Shown in pieces: positions 1-9,091 of a DNA stretch of 64,000 bases. A model generated the notes under the pieces. It saw nothing but the letters and a program-made list of their open reading frames with translations. It ran no database searches and was not told the origin of the DNA. The position numbers and the translations under genes are program-made. Position 1 is the first letter of the stretch; every line of letters begins with the position of its first letter. Source of the stretch: Paracoccaceae bacterium (GTDB lineage Bacteria; Pseudomonadota; Alphaproteobacteria; Rhodobacterales; Rhodobacteraceae); contig CANNIA010000013.1 of the NCBI GenBank assembly GCA_947504705.1, positions 1-64,000 on the forward strand, given 5' to 3'.

Positions 1-19
1 AAATCGGCCTGGACCCCGC

Positions 20-3000
20 TCAGCTTGCGAGCAGGACCTTTGCTTCATGCGCCTTCAGTGACAGCCGGGCCGAAGCAAAGCCATCCGCGTCTACCCGCAG
101 TTCTGGGAAGAGCGTCAGGATTTCTTCACGCACGGCATCGTCCAGCGCATTCAGAGACCGTTCGGCAGGCTGGAAACTTTCGGTCCAGATTCCGTCTGAT
201 AGGATGACCTCATGCTGAGCGAAGAGCAGGTGGATGTAGGTCACGCCTTCCGCAGGAAGCGCACGGGTTACATCCAGCATGTCGACAAGGTACTTAGCCG
301 GAACCAGAACCTCAGCCTCGCCAAACAGCATTTCCGAGCGCGGCCCTTCGAACAGGACGCGGTGCTGCGGAGAGACCAGCATCGTGCGATCCGGTCCCTG
401 ACCCTTCAGTGCGTCTTTGGCGATGCGAACCGGCTGCAGGTCGGGGCTGGCAATCAGCTCGACCGCAGACAGCTTGCGCGAACCAGTCCAACGCAGCGGT
501 TGCAGACCGTTGTCGCGGGTCATCACCAGATCACCTGCCCGAAGATCCTCGACCGCGACACGTCCCTTGTCGGTTTCGATCATCGTCCCAGGGGTAAAGC
601 AGATGATCACCTTCTCGATTTCCGAGAAGTCGATCCGGCCCTGCTCAACCGTCTTCGTCGCGTCGGTGTAGATGATCACCGTACCGGCCAAGTTCAGCGG
701 GTCGGTGCTGGTATAGTTTACCGTGACGCGATTGGCCCCGATACCCTGCAGGTCGATGGTATCAAAGTCAGTCGCAGTCGTTTGACCCGCGCCGGTACCG
801 CCTTCGCCCGTACCGCCGCCGCCAAGGATCACATCGTTGCCAGCGGCGTCGACTTCACCCGGAAGGATGACAAACGTGTCGTTGCCAGCAGCGCCACTCA
901 TCGTGTCGGTGCCGGTGCCACCGATCAGACTGTCGTTGCCGACACCACCATTCACCGAGTCATTGTCGGCACCACCGTCAACGACGTCATTGCCGATCCC
1001 ACCAAGAACGGTGTCGTTCCCGGCATCGCCATTGACCGTATCGTTGCCATCGCCACCGTCGACCGAGTCATTCCCCGTGCCGCCGCTGACCGAGTCGTCG
1101 CCCGTGCCGCCAAGGACAGTGTCGTTGCCCGCATCGCCGGAAACCGTGTCATTGTCGGCACCGCCATCGACCGAGTCATTGTCGGCCCCACCGGAAACCG
1201 AGTCGTTGCCAGCACCGCCAAGGACGGTATCATTCCCGGCATCCCCGGACACCGTGTCATTGTCGGCACCGCCGTCAATCGAGTCGTTGCCGACCCCGCC
1301 ATTGATCGAGTCATTGCCGAGACTGCCAAGAAGCGTGTCGTCGCCCCAACCACCGCCGATGATATCGTTCCCGATACCGCCATCAACCGAGTCAGCGTCA
1401 GTCGTGGTCTGGATCGCATTGAACTGGATGTCCGAGACGTAGATATACTGGGTCGTCGTGCCCAAATTGTCATAAGTGATCTGGATCCGCGACACCGGTC
1501 CTGCGATGTTGATCAAGACCGAGCTGAACACCAGGTCCGGCGATGACCCCCCGCCGCTGGCAGTTATTGTGTCGCCGGAAACCGCAATGCCGGTCGAAGT
1601 CTCGGTGTAATTAATTGTTACCGGATTGCCATTTGCATCCCAGGCTTTGATTATGACACGGTCAACAAAGGTGCCCGTATCAATGTCCGAGATGCGAAAC
1701 GCAACGTCTTCGACGTTGTTGGACATGCCCGAACCGGACACACCCGCAAAGGTGATGTCGGTAACCGTTGCAGCGCCGTTGCTGCCGCGGGCCAGCCAAC
1801 CCGAGGAGTTGGGATCGAAGGTTTCACCGGCGACTGTGTCAACATAAATCGCATCGGCGGTGTCAGCTTGGAACGACGTGAAGTTGGCACCCGGCGTCGT
1901 CAGTGCGACGTTGACGTTAACCCCGCCGGTGTCCTGCGTGACGTTGGTAATGTTGGTCCCGTCGCCAAGCGCGCTCCAATTAAAGTCCAGCGGCACTGAC
2001 GTTGTACCGCCACCGGTGGCCGGGCCAGCCGTGATGGTATCATCGCCTGCGCCACCAAGGACCGTGTCGTTTCCATCCCCGGCCGAGATCGAATCCGACC
2101 CGTCAGCGCCGTCAATCGAATTGGCCCCGCTGTCCCCGACCAGCGTGTCACCGTTGCTGGAACCTGTCAGGTTTTCGATACCGGTCAGGGTGTCCCCCGC
2201 CGCGTCGCCACCAACCCCGGCTGCGCCGTTGATGGTGACGTTCACGCCTGCGCCGGAACCGACATAGCTTGCCGTATCGGTTCCCGCACCACCGCTGATA
2301 ACATCGGCACCTGCGCCACCAACCAGGATGTCGTTGCCAGCATCGCCCGTCAGGCTGTCAGCACCGGACCCGCCGCTAAGTTGGTCATCATCCGCGCCAC
2401 CGGCAAGTGTGTCGCTGTCGGCACCGCCATCAAGCGTGTCGTTGCCCGCACCACCGACCAGCGAGTCATTGCCCGCCGCACCGCCAAGCGAATCCGCCCC
2501 GGCACCGCCATCAATTGTCTCGTTGCCAGTGCTGCCAAAGATCGTGTCGGCATTGCCGGTACCGATGACATTCTCGACCGCCGTCAGCGTATCGCCCTGG
2601 GCATCCCCACCCGAACCGGCACCACCGTCAATGGTGATATTGATCCCGGCAGCGGAAGCCGAATAGTTAACGGTATCAACGCCCGCACCGCCGTCGATCG
2701 AGTCGTTGCCAGCCCCACCAACCAGAGAATCCGCGTCGTTTCCACCCAGCAGCGTATCGTCGCCAGCGCCGCCGGACAGGGTATCCGCACCCGCCCCACC
2801 GGCAAGGTAGTTGCCGACCGTGTCGCCGGTGATGTTGTCAGCAAGGCCGGTCCCGACAATCCCTTCGATCCCGGACAGGACATCGGTATTGTTTGGGCCC
2901 GACTGGTTGACGTTGGCGTTGCCAGCAGTCAGCGTGACGGTCACGCCCGAGCCAACCTCGGAAAAGTCGACGATGTCAAAGTCGGCACCACCACTGATGA

Positions 3001-3910
3001 CGTCGTTGTCACCGTTGCCCGCAGCGCCCGCAAAGAAATAGTCGTTGCCCGCACCACCGACCATAGAGTCGTTGTTAAGACCGCCAACCAGGGTATCGTT
3101 CCCGGTGCCCCCATCAAGCGTATCAGCCCCGGCACCGCCGATCAGCGAGTCATTGCCGCCCGCGGCGGTGATGGTATCTGCCCCAGCCGCGCCATCGATG
3201 GTTTCGTCGGCTGCGCTGCCGCCCAGCGTATCACCGCTGCCCGAACCAATCAGATATTCGACGTTCGAAATCGTATCGCCGGCAGCATCCGAACCCGTTC
3301 CGGCACCGCCGCCGATTGTGATGTTGATTGCACCAGAAGCCGAATAATCAACCGTATCAATGCCGCTTCCGCCATCGATCGAGTCGCCCCCGGTGCCGCC
3401 AATCAGCGAATCCGCCCCATCGCCACCAAGTAGCGTGTCGACACCAGCCCCACCAGACAGCGTATCGTTGCCGACACCGCCGGAAAGATAGTTGTTGTTG
3501 GCGTCGCCAGTGATGCTGTCGTTGAAGCCGGAACCGACGATGGCTTCGATCCCGACCAGCGTATCGGAGCTTGCCGCAACAACAGTCGCGGCCCCTGCGT
3601 TTAGCGTAACAGTAATACCCGTGGTGGCCTGGGAAAAATCGACCGTGTCAACACCCGTGCCACCGTCAAGGCTGTCCGCGTCGCCTGCCGCACCGGTACC
3701 CGCGTAAAGGTAGTCGTCGTTCGCGCCGCCAAACAGCCGGTCGTTACCCGCACCACCGTCAAGTGCGTCATTGCCAGCATCGCCGTTGACCGTGTCATTG
3801 CCTGCACCAGCAAAGACCGTGTCGTTGCCGTTGCCCATGTTATAGACATCGGACGTACCAACGGTGTCGTTAGAGGTGTCGTTGCCTATGGTGCCAGTAA
3901 CTGTAGCCAT
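20..3910 (-). CDS. RTX-repeat calcium-binding protein with C-terminal Hint domain
   Basis: This 1296-residue acidic protein is probably exported by a type I system and is either secreted or surface-bound. Residues about 25-640 and 835-1010 are glycine/aspartate nonapeptide repeats (GGxGNDxxx), the calcium-binding RTX beta-roll. They are split by a non-repetitive, beta-rich insert at about 640-830. Two long modules of about 224 residues repeat in tandem (one begins near 'VDFSQ' at 90, the next near 'VDFSE' at 314), followed by a partial third. Residues about 1104-1250 form a Hint (hedgehog/intein) domain: Cys1104 in CFTPGTMI is the expected nucleophile and SPQHRVL at 1180-1186 carries the block-B histidine. 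RTX-Hint fusions are common in Rhodobacteraceae. Hint domains can self-cleave; whether this one does is inference. No type I secretion genes are in the window. There is no signal peptide, as expected for this route. Confidence 0.9.
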   Translation of the reverse strand: MATVTGTIGNDTSNDTVGTSDVYNMGNGNDTVFAGAGNDTVNGDAGNDALDGGAGNDRLFGGANDDYLYAGTGAAGDADSLDGGTGVDTVDFSQATTGITVTLNAGAATVVAASSDTLVGIEAIVGSGFNDSITGDANNNYLSGGVGNDTLSGGAGVDTLLGGDGADSLIGGTGGDSIDGGSGIDTVDYSASGAINITIGGGAGTGSDAAGDTISNVEYLIGSGSGDTLGGSAADETIDGAAGADTITAAGGNDSLIGGAGADTLDGGTGNDTLVGGLNNDSMVGGAGNDYFFAGAAGNGDNDVISGGADFDIVDFSEVGSGVTVTLTAGNANVNQSGPNNTDVLSGIEGIVGTGLADNITGDTVGNYLAGGAGADTLSGGAGDDTLLGGNDADSLVGGAGNDSIDGGAGVDTVNYSASAAGINITIDGGAGSGGDAQGDTLTAVENVIGTGNADTIFGSTGNETIDGGAGADSLGGAAGNDSLVGGAGNDTLDGGADSDTLAGGADDDQLSGGSGADSLTGDAGNDILVGGAGADVISGGAGTDTASYVGSGAGVNVTINGAAGVGGDAAGDTLTGIENLTGSSNGDTLVGDSGANSIDGADGSDSISAGDGNDTVLGGAGDDTITAGPATGGGTTSVPLDFNWSALGDGTNITNVTQDTGGVNVNVALTTPGANFTSFQADTADAIYVDTVAGETFDPNSSGWLARGSNGAATVTDITFAGVSGSGMSNNVEDVAFRISDIDTGTFVDRVIIKAWDANGNPVTINYTETSTGIAVSGDTITASGGGSSPDLVFSSVLINIAGPVSRIQITYDNLGTTTQYIYVSDIQFNAIQTTTDADSVDGGIGNDIIGGGWGDDTLLGSLGNDSINGGVGNDSIDGGADNDTVSGDAGNDTVLGGAGNDSVSGGADNDSVDGGADNDTVSGDAGNDTVLGGTGDDSVSGGTGNDSVDGGDGNDTVNGDAGNDTVLGGIGNDVVDGGADNDSVNGGVGNDSLIGGTGTDTMSGAAGNDTFVILPGEVDAAGNDVILGGGGTGEGGTGAGQTTATDFDTIDLQGIGANRVTVNYTSTDPLNLAGTVIIYTDATKTVEQGRIDFSEIEKVIICFTPGTMIETDKGRVAVEDLRAGDLVMTRDNGLQPLRWTGSRKLSAVELIASPDLQPVRIAKDALKGQGPDRTMLVSPQHRVLFEGPRSEMLFGEAEVLVPAKYLVDMLDVTRALPAEGVTYIHLLFAQHEVILSDGIWTESFQPAERSLNALDDAVREEILTLFPELRVDADGFASARLSLKAHEAKVLLAS

Positions 3911-4192
3911 TTACTCGTTCCCCAATCTCAATGCCTCATATTAAACCGCTAGATCATGGCCATTTCCGGTCACGGCTGCGATAGAATCGGGCATTTTTCC
4001 GAAATTCTGCAGTTTTTTGGGCCATTTTCAACTATGCCCCGCACGTTTCCTATCTTCTTCCACCATGGGTTGCAAAACTGCATCACCCTCTTCGCGTCTT
4101 GAACGAGCAGCGAACTGCCCAACGACCCTGGCCAAAACTGGCATCCGCAAGGGTCACACCCAATTCCCAAAATCAGCAAGGCAAATGAATTT

Positions 4193-4276
4193 TGGTGCCC
4201 GAGGCGAGACTCGAACTCGCAAGCCTTGCGGCGGAGGATTTTGAGTCCCCTGCGTCTACCATTCCACCACTCGGGC
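4193..4276 (-). tRNA. tRNA-Leu (anticodon CAA)
   Basis: The minus strand gives an 84-nt class II tRNA with acceptor GCCCGAG paired to CTCGGGC, a D-arm, the anticodon loop CTCAAAA (anticodon CAA, reads UUG), a long variable arm and T-loop GTTCGAGTC. The 3' CCA is encoded at 4193-4195. Confidence 0.95.
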
Positions 4277-4330
4277 CACCGGAGCGCGGTTTAAAGCCTG
4301 GGCGCTGGCGCGTCAATCCGGCAAAAGGCG

Positions 4331-5191
4331 TCAAAGGGCCTTGGCGCCGAACGTATCGCAGTCTTCCAGCTTGCCCGATTGCATGCCCACCGAAAACCAA
4401 TGCGACCGCTGTTTCGAGGTGCCATGGGTAAAGCTGTCCGGCATCGGCCGCATGCCCGCATTACGCTGCAAGGTGTCATCGCCGATCTGGGCAGCGGCGT
4501 TCAGGGCCTCTTCCAAATCGCCCTTTTCTACCACACCCAGCGTGTCCGCCGCCTCGCGCGCCCAGATGCCGGCAAGGCAATCGGCTTGCAACTCGATCCG
4601 GACAGAGATGGCGTTGGATTCGGTCTCGCTGACCCGGGAGCGCGTCTCGTTGGCCTGGCCAAGAATGCCAAGTTCATCCTGCACATGGTGGCCGATTTCA
4701 TGCGCCACGACATAGGCCGCCGCAAAATCGCCGCCCGCGCCAAGCCGGTCGCGCATGGTGGTGAAAAACCCGGTGTCGAGGTAGACCTTCTTGTCGCTGG
4801 GGCAGTAGAATGGGCCGGTTGCTTCGGACGCGCCGCCACAAGGAGAACGAGTTGCATCCTTGAACAGAACCAGCACCGCGGGATGGTATCTTTCACCCAG
4901 CTGGCTCTTGAAAAGACGGGTCCAGATTTCCTCGGTATCCGCTAGAACGACCGAGGCGAACTGCCCTTCGGCCTCATCCTTGGCGGTCAACTCGGCGGGC
5001 TGGCTGGAGCCACTGCTGCCGCCAAGACCGCCCGGCCCAAGGATCTGGCTGGGGTCGACCCCAAGAAACATCGCCAGAAGCACGACGATGATGGCCCCTG
5101 CCCCACCGATCCCGCCTGCCCGCGCGGCGCCACCGCCCATACGGCGGCGGTCTTCGATGTTGCTGCTTTCCCGCCGACCACGCCACTGCAT
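4331..5191 (-). CDS. ypfJ: Neutral zinc metallopeptidase (YpfJ family)
   Basis: This is a 286-residue membrane-anchored metallopeptidase of the YpfJ/KPN_02809 family. Its N-terminus (MQWRGRR...NIEDRR) is typical of the family, which fixes the start at 5191; an AAGGGG ribosome site lies 5-6 bases before it, and a longer open frame reaches 5278. One transmembrane helix lies at about 42-55 after a glycine-rich stretch. The zinc motif HEIGHH is at about residues 174-179. The physiological substrate of the family is unknown. A perfect 17-bp palindrome lies 25 bp upstream of the start (see 5216-5232). Confidence 0.88.
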   Translation of the reverse strand: MQWRGRRESSNIEDRRRMGGGAARAGGIGGAGAIIVVLLAMFLGVDPSQILGPGGLGGSSGSSQPAELTAKDEAEGQFASVVLADTEEIWTRLFKSQLGERYHPAVLVLFKDATRSPCGGASEATGPFYCPSDKKVYLDTGFFTTMRDRLGAGGDFAAAYVVAHEIGHHVQDELGILGQANETRSRVSETESNAISVRIELQADCLAGIWAREAADTLGVVEKGDLEEALNAAAQIGDDTLQRNAGMRPMPDSFTHGTSKQRSHWFSVGMQSGKLEDCDTFGAKAL

Positions 5192-5215
5192 GCGCCACCC
5201 CTTGACTGCGAGGCC

Positions 5216-5232
5216 CTGTCCACGGTGGACAG
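5216..5232. promoter_or_regulatory. 17-bp palindrome, copy 1 of a three-copy motif
   Basis: CTGTCCAC-G-GTGGACAG is a perfect palindrome around a central base, 25-41 bp upstream of the metallopeptidase start on the minus strand. The 15-bp core TGTCCACSGTGGACA recurs at 34168-34182 and 35379-35393. A dimeric repressor site is the simplest reading, but the binding protein is unknown. Confidence 0.5.
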
Positions 5233-5426
5233 CAACCTGACTCTCTAAGAAATCAATGCCTTGGCCGTGGGGATTCACTAATCCTTGGGATTCGGCACCA
5301 AGCTCAATAGAACCCTACCCACTCCTTTGCCGCACTGGAAGTGTGAAAGACTGCGACCAAAGGGTGACTTCCCTTGTCCGCCGCCTTTGCCTATGGTGCG
5401 CGCGAAACGTTTTCCCGGAGTTCGCA

Positions 5427-5897
5427 ATGTCCCCGAACCGCCCCATGCTGACTCTGATCGCCACGCTTGGATCAGCAGCCCTTCTGGGCGGGGCCTTCGC
5501 GTTCCAGTACATCGGTGGCCTAGCACCCTGCCAGCTGTGCCTGTGGCAGCGTTGGCCCCATGCGGCGGCGATCCTGATCGGGATCATCGCGCTGACCACC
5601 GGCTGGCGCGGGCTAGCCTGGCTGGGCGCGCTTTCCGCGCTGGCGACCGCGGGGATTGGCATGTTCCATGTGGGCGTCGAGCAGCATTGGTGGGAAGGTC
5701 TTGCCACCTGCACCGCCGGGTCGATCGCGGGCATCTCGACTGCCGACCTTTTGAACCCGTCAGTCGATGTCGCCCCCGTGGTGCGCTGTGACGAGATTGC
5801 GTGGGCTATGCTGGGGATATCGATGGCAGGGTGGAACGTGCTGATTTCGCTAGGGCTGGCGGTGGTCTGGGCCAAGGCAGCCCGGTCAAACGGTTAA
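5427..5897 (+). CDS. dsbB: Disulfide bond formation protein B (DsbB family)
   Basis: This 156-residue inner-membrane protein has four predicted helices and should reoxidise periplasmic DsbA by passing electrons to quinone. The quinone-proximal pair is C35-x-x-C38 (CQLC, followed by LWQRWPH). The periplasmic pair is C95 and C121. The open frame extends back to 5256, but ATG 5427 has a GGAG site 6 bases upstream and gives the usual DsbB length. A DsbA-like thiol oxidoreductase lies at 26796, not adjacent. Confidence 0.9.
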   Translation: MSPNRPMLTLIATLGSAALLGGAFAFQYIGGLAPCQLCLWQRWPHAAAILIGIIALTTGWRGLAWLGALSALATAGIGMFHVGVEQHWWEGLATCTAGSIAGISTADLLNPSVDVAPVVRCDEIAWAMLGISMAGWNVLISLGLAVVWAKAARSNG

Positions 5898-5917
5898 CAG
5901 GGAGCCAAATTTCTTGC

Positions 5918-7129
5918 TTAAGGAATTAGTCTCCCCTCGGTCCCCGTCGCGCCACCGACCAGCCGCGCATGTTCCTGAATGGCAAAGCGGTCGGTCATCC
6001 CGGCGACGTAATCGGCCACGACCCTTGCCAGCTGCGCTTCACCCTTCGCCACCTGCACATCGGCCTGCCATTCAGGAGGCAGAAGTGCTGGGTCCTTCAA
6101 AAACAGCGGGAAGAGGTCATCCACCATCCGCGTGACTTCGGCCCTGACCGCCATCACGCTGGGTGCCCGATACATGCGATGGAACAGGAAGCTGCGCACC
6201 GCCTTCAGCTCCTGAAACAGCGGCTTTGAGAACCGGATCACAGTTGTGCCCAACTGGCGGATGTCATCGACCGACTTTGGCTGCGCCGAGGTCAGCCGGT
6301 TCTGAGCCACGGCAATCACATCCTCGACCATGCGGCCAAAGACCCGGCGCAGGGCTTCATGGCGACGGCGCATCTTGTCGAGGCCAGGATAGGTGCGGTC
6401 GACATCCTCAAACGCGGGGCCGGTGACCGGCAGGTCCATCAGGTCGGCTTCGGTGAACAGGCCCGAGCGCAAACCGTCATGCAGGTCGTGGTGCGAATAG
6501 GCTACGTCATCGGCAATCGCCGCCACCTGCGCCTCGGCGGATGCATGGGTGTCGAGATCAAGGTCCCACTGGGCGTTTACCTCGGCCAAAGCGTAGGGGA
6601 GCGGGCCCCCCTCTTCGGACTGGGCGTGTTTCTTGTCGGCATTCGGACCGGTCACCGGGCCGTTGTGCTTGGCGATGCCTTCCAGCGTCTCCCATGTCAG
6701 GTTCAGCCCGTCGAAATCGGCGTAATGCCGTTCCAGCCGCGTGACGATCCGCAGGGCTTGGGCGTTGTGGTCAAAGCCGCCAAAGGGCGCCATCAACCGC
6801 TCCATCGCGTCTTCGCCGGTATGGCCAAAGGGTGTGTGGCCAAGGTCGTGCGCCAAGGCGACGGCTTCGGCGAGGTCGGTGTTCAGGCCCAAGACTCCGG
6901 CAATGGTGCGGGCAACCTGTGCCACTTCGATCGTGTGGGTCAGGCGGGTGCGGTAGTAATCGCCCTCATGTTCGACAAAGACCTGCGTCTTGTGCTTCAG
7001 CCGCCGGAAGGCACTGGAATGGATGATCCGGTCGCGATCCCGCTGGAAGGGTGAGCGGAAGGATGACAGGCGTTCCGGCCACAATCGTCCACGGGAAGCA
7101 TCGGGTTGGCAGGCATAGGGGGCAAGCAT
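5918..7129 (-). CDS. dgt: Deoxyguanosinetriphosphate triphosphohydrolase-like protein
   Basis: This HD-domain enzyme of 403 residues hydrolyses dNTPs (dGTP in the founding member) to the deoxynucleoside and triphosphate. The HD signatures are clear: R-x-x-H-T-I-E-V near residue 80, then AHDLGHTPFGH around 110. The open frame continues to 7177; ATG 7129 (MLAPYACQP) is preferred because homologues begin near there. The ribosome site is weak. It is convergent with dsbB (20 bp apart) and divergent from erpA. Confidence 0.87.
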   Translation of the reverse strand: MLAPYACQPDASRGRLWPERLSSFRSPFQRDRDRIIHSSAFRRLKHKTQVFVEHEGDYYRTRLTHTIEVAQVARTIAGVLGLNTDLAEAVALAHDLGHTPFGHTGEDAMERLMAPFGGFDHNAQALRIVTRLERHYADFDGLNLTWETLEGIAKHNGPVTGPNADKKHAQSEEGGPLPYALAEVNAQWDLDLDTHASAEAQVAAIADDVAYSHHDLHDGLRSGLFTEADLMDLPVTGPAFEDVDRTYPGLDKMRRRHEALRRVFGRMVEDVIAVAQNRLTSAQPKSVDDIRQLGTTVIRFSKPLFQELKAVRSFLFHRMYRAPSVMAVRAEVTRMVDDLFPLFLKDPALLPPEWQADVQVAKGEAQLARVVADYVAGMTDRFAIQEHARLVGGATGTEGRLIP

Positions 7130-7200
7130 CAGGGGTTCACTTGTTCCGGGCGCATTCCCCCCATATATTCGCTGCACAGGCCAAAGGATACGTGAACGAA

Positions 7201-7533
7201 ATGGAACTGACGCTTCCCCCCAAAGTCACCGACCGCGCCTTTGCGCGCTTGGCCGAGATTGCCGAAGCGATGGGCGAGGTGAAACCCCTGCGCGTCGCGG
7301 TCGATGGCGGCGGCTGTTCCGGTTTTCAGTATTCGATCACGCTGGATGCCCCGGCTGCGGATGATCTGGTGCTGGAAAAACAGGGCCAGCAGGTGCTTAT
7401 CGACCAGATCAGCCTGCCCTTCCTGTCGAACGCCGTGATCGATTTCACCGATGAGCTGATCGGCGCGCGGTTCGTCGTGCAGAACCCGAACGCCAAGTCG
7501 AGCTGCGGCTGCGGCACCAGCTTTTCGATGTAG
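7201..7533 (+). CDS. erpA: A-type iron-sulfur cluster carrier/insertion protein
   Basis: This 110-residue HesB/IscA/ErpA family protein carries [Fe-S] clusters to client proteins. The three ligand cysteines are present: one in GGGCSGFQY near residue 39 and two in the C-terminal SSCGCGTSF. The open frame begins at 7051 but the family N-terminus is at ATG 7201. A GTG at 7192 has the better-spaced AAGGA and would add three residues. IscA and ErpA cannot be told apart reliably by eye. Confidence 0.88.
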   Translation: MELTLPPKVTDRAFARLAEIAEAMGEVKPLRVAVDGGGCSGFQYSITLDAPAADDLVLEKQGQQVLIDQISLPFLSNAVIDFTDELIGARFVVQNPNAKSSCGCGTSFSM

Positions 7534-7548
7534 GATCGGCACGGCGGG

Positions 7549-8259
7549 ATGGGCGTGGTTCTTCTTCTTGGGTCCGCGCCGATGGCCGCCGAGGCGACGG
7601 GTTGGCCGCGCGCGCCCTTTGACCAGATCGCCGCGATCAACAACGCCTGGCGGATCCGGCCGGACTGGACCCACGCGATCTATCCATGGGATTTCCCGCC
7701 CGACCGCCATCCGGTTGCAGGGCCTGGTCAGTCTTTGGTGACGGAAGACGATTTTGTCCCGGCGCAGAACGCCTTTGGCGGTTTTGTCTATGCCGGGGCG
7801 ACCATGGCCTTTACGGCGGGTTATTGGGTGCTGCACGCGCTCCGCCCCAAGGTCATCGCCGTTTTCGGCTGCGACATGCAGTATCCCGCGACTGGCCAGA
7901 CTCATTTCTACGGCACCGGCAGCCCAGACCCCTTGCGCGCCGACATCACGCTCCGCTCGCTTGCGGCAAAGTCGGCACGACTGATGGTGCTGGCCGCCCA
8001 TCAGGGCTGCGCCATGGTGAACCTCTCGACCGGTCCCTCGCGGTTGGTCTTCCCACGTTGCGCGCCAGATCAGGTGGGTTTGGCGCAGCCGCATGCTTTT
8101 CCGGAGGGGCCGAGTGCCAAGGCCCTGACCCGCGAGGCGGAACTGGCCTACACTACCCCCTCGGGCCGGTACTGGGAGGAGTTGCACCGCTTTGATCCGG
8201 ATCAGATCGATCGGCTGGATGCGCTGTGGCTGGAAGCTGGCCAACCCATGACGGCTTGA
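7549..8259 (+). CDS. Conserved hypothetical protein (possible DUF115/MptE-like fold)
   Basis: This is a 236-residue soluble protein that I do not firmly recognise. It starts with a hydrophobic strand (MGVVLLLGSAP) followed by a motif resembling nucleotide or sugar-nucleotide binding folds. The stretch VIAVFGCDMQYP, then THFYG and DPL, recalls DUF115/6-hydroxymethylpterin pyrophosphokinase-like and some glycosyltransferase-related proteins, but this is a weak resemblance. It sits 15 bp after erpA and 48 bp before xthA on the same strand, so it may be cotranscribed. No signal peptide is obvious. Confidence 0.6.
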   Translation: MGVVLLLGSAPMAAEATGWPRAPFDQIAAINNAWRIRPDWTHAIYPWDFPPDRHPVAGPGQSLVTEDDFVPAQNAFGGFVYAGATMAFTAGYWVLHALRPKVIAVFGCDMQYPATGQTHFYGTGSPDPLRADITLRSLAAKSARLMVLAAHQGCAMVNLSTGPSRLVFPRCAPDQVGLAQPHAFPEGPSAKALTREAELAYTTPSGRYWEELHRFDPDQIDRLDALWLEAGQPMTA

Positions 8260-8307
8260 ACCGATGGGCCGGTCAGGCCTAGAACAGGGCAACCGAAGGG
8301 GATGCCC

Positions 8308-9087
8308 ATGAAACTCGCCAGCTTCAACATCAACGGGATCAAGGCGCGGATGGAGGCTTTGACCGCCTGGCTGACCGAGGCCGCGCCCGATGTTGTGGTC
8401 CTGCAGGAAATCAAGTCGGTGGACGAGAACTTCCCGCGCGCGCATTTCGAGGCGATGGGCTACCGCGTCGAAACCCACGGGCAGAAGGCGTTCAACGGCG
8501 TTGCGATCCTGTCGAAGCTTCCGCTTTCTGATATCCGCCGGGGTCTGCCGGGCGATGAGCGCGACGAACAGGCGCGCTGGATCGAGGCGGTGGTGGATGC
8601 TGGCCGACCGATCCGCGTCTGCGGGCTTTACCTGCCAAACGGCAACCCCGCTCCCGGCCCGAAGTATGACTACAAGCTGGCGTGGATGGACCGGATGGAG
8701 GCGCGGGTGCGCGACCTTCTGGCCATTGAGGAACCCTTCGTCTGCCTTGGCGATTACAATGTGATCCCGCAGGCGGTCGATGCGGCCAAGCCCGAGAATT
8801 GGCTCACCGATGCGCTCTACCTACCCCAAAGCCGCGAAGCCCTGCGCCGGATGGAGAATCTTGGCCTGACCGAAGCGATCCGCGCCCGCCTGCCCGGGCC
8901 AGGTGTCTATACGTTCTGGGACTTTCAGGCCGGCGCATGGGAGCGCAACAACGGTATCCGCATCGACCATGTGATGCTGTCGCCGCAAGCTGCCGACCGG
9001 CTGGAGGATGCGGGGATCGACAAGGCCGCGCGCGGGGGCGACAAGCCGTCCGATCACGTGCCGGTCTGGGTAAGGCTGGCGGCCTGA
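8308..9087 (+). CDS. xthA: Exodeoxyribonuclease III
   Basis: This 259-residue AP endonuclease/3'-5' exonuclease belongs to the EEP superfamily and acts in base-excision repair. Visible signatures are KLASFNINGI at the N-terminus, the metal ligand Glu in LQEIKS (about E34), LGDYNV, RIDHVMLS, and the C-terminal SDHVPVWV with the catalytic Asp-His. ATG 8308 is chosen over ATG 8302 because GAAGGGG ends 6 bases upstream of it. The next gene begins 4 bp after the stop. Confidence 0.93.
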   Translation: MKLASFNINGIKARMEALTAWLTEAAPDVVVLQEIKSVDENFPRAHFEAMGYRVETHGQKAFNGVAILSKLPLSDIRRGLPGDERDEQARWIEAVVDAGRPIRVCGLYLPNGNPAPGPKYDYKLAWMDRMEARVRDLLAIEEPFVCLGDYNVIPQAVDAAKPENWLTDALYLPQSREALRRMENLGLTEAIRARLPGPGVYTFWDFQAGAWERNNGIRIDHVMLSPQAADRLEDAGIDKAARGGDKPSDHVPVWVRLAA

Positions 9088-9091
9088 TCTG

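Noticed and set aside
840-1360. Short regularly spaced DNA repeats that look a little like a CRISPR array
   Set aside because: The period is that of the RTX nonapeptides (27 or 54 bases) in a continuous coding frame, without unique spacers.
212-1546. A 444-residue plus-strand open frame, and several others, opposite the RTX gene
   Set aside because: They are mirror images of the nonapeptide repeats (valine/arginine-rich low complexity) and have no recognisable domain; the minus-strand RTX-Hint protein explains the region.
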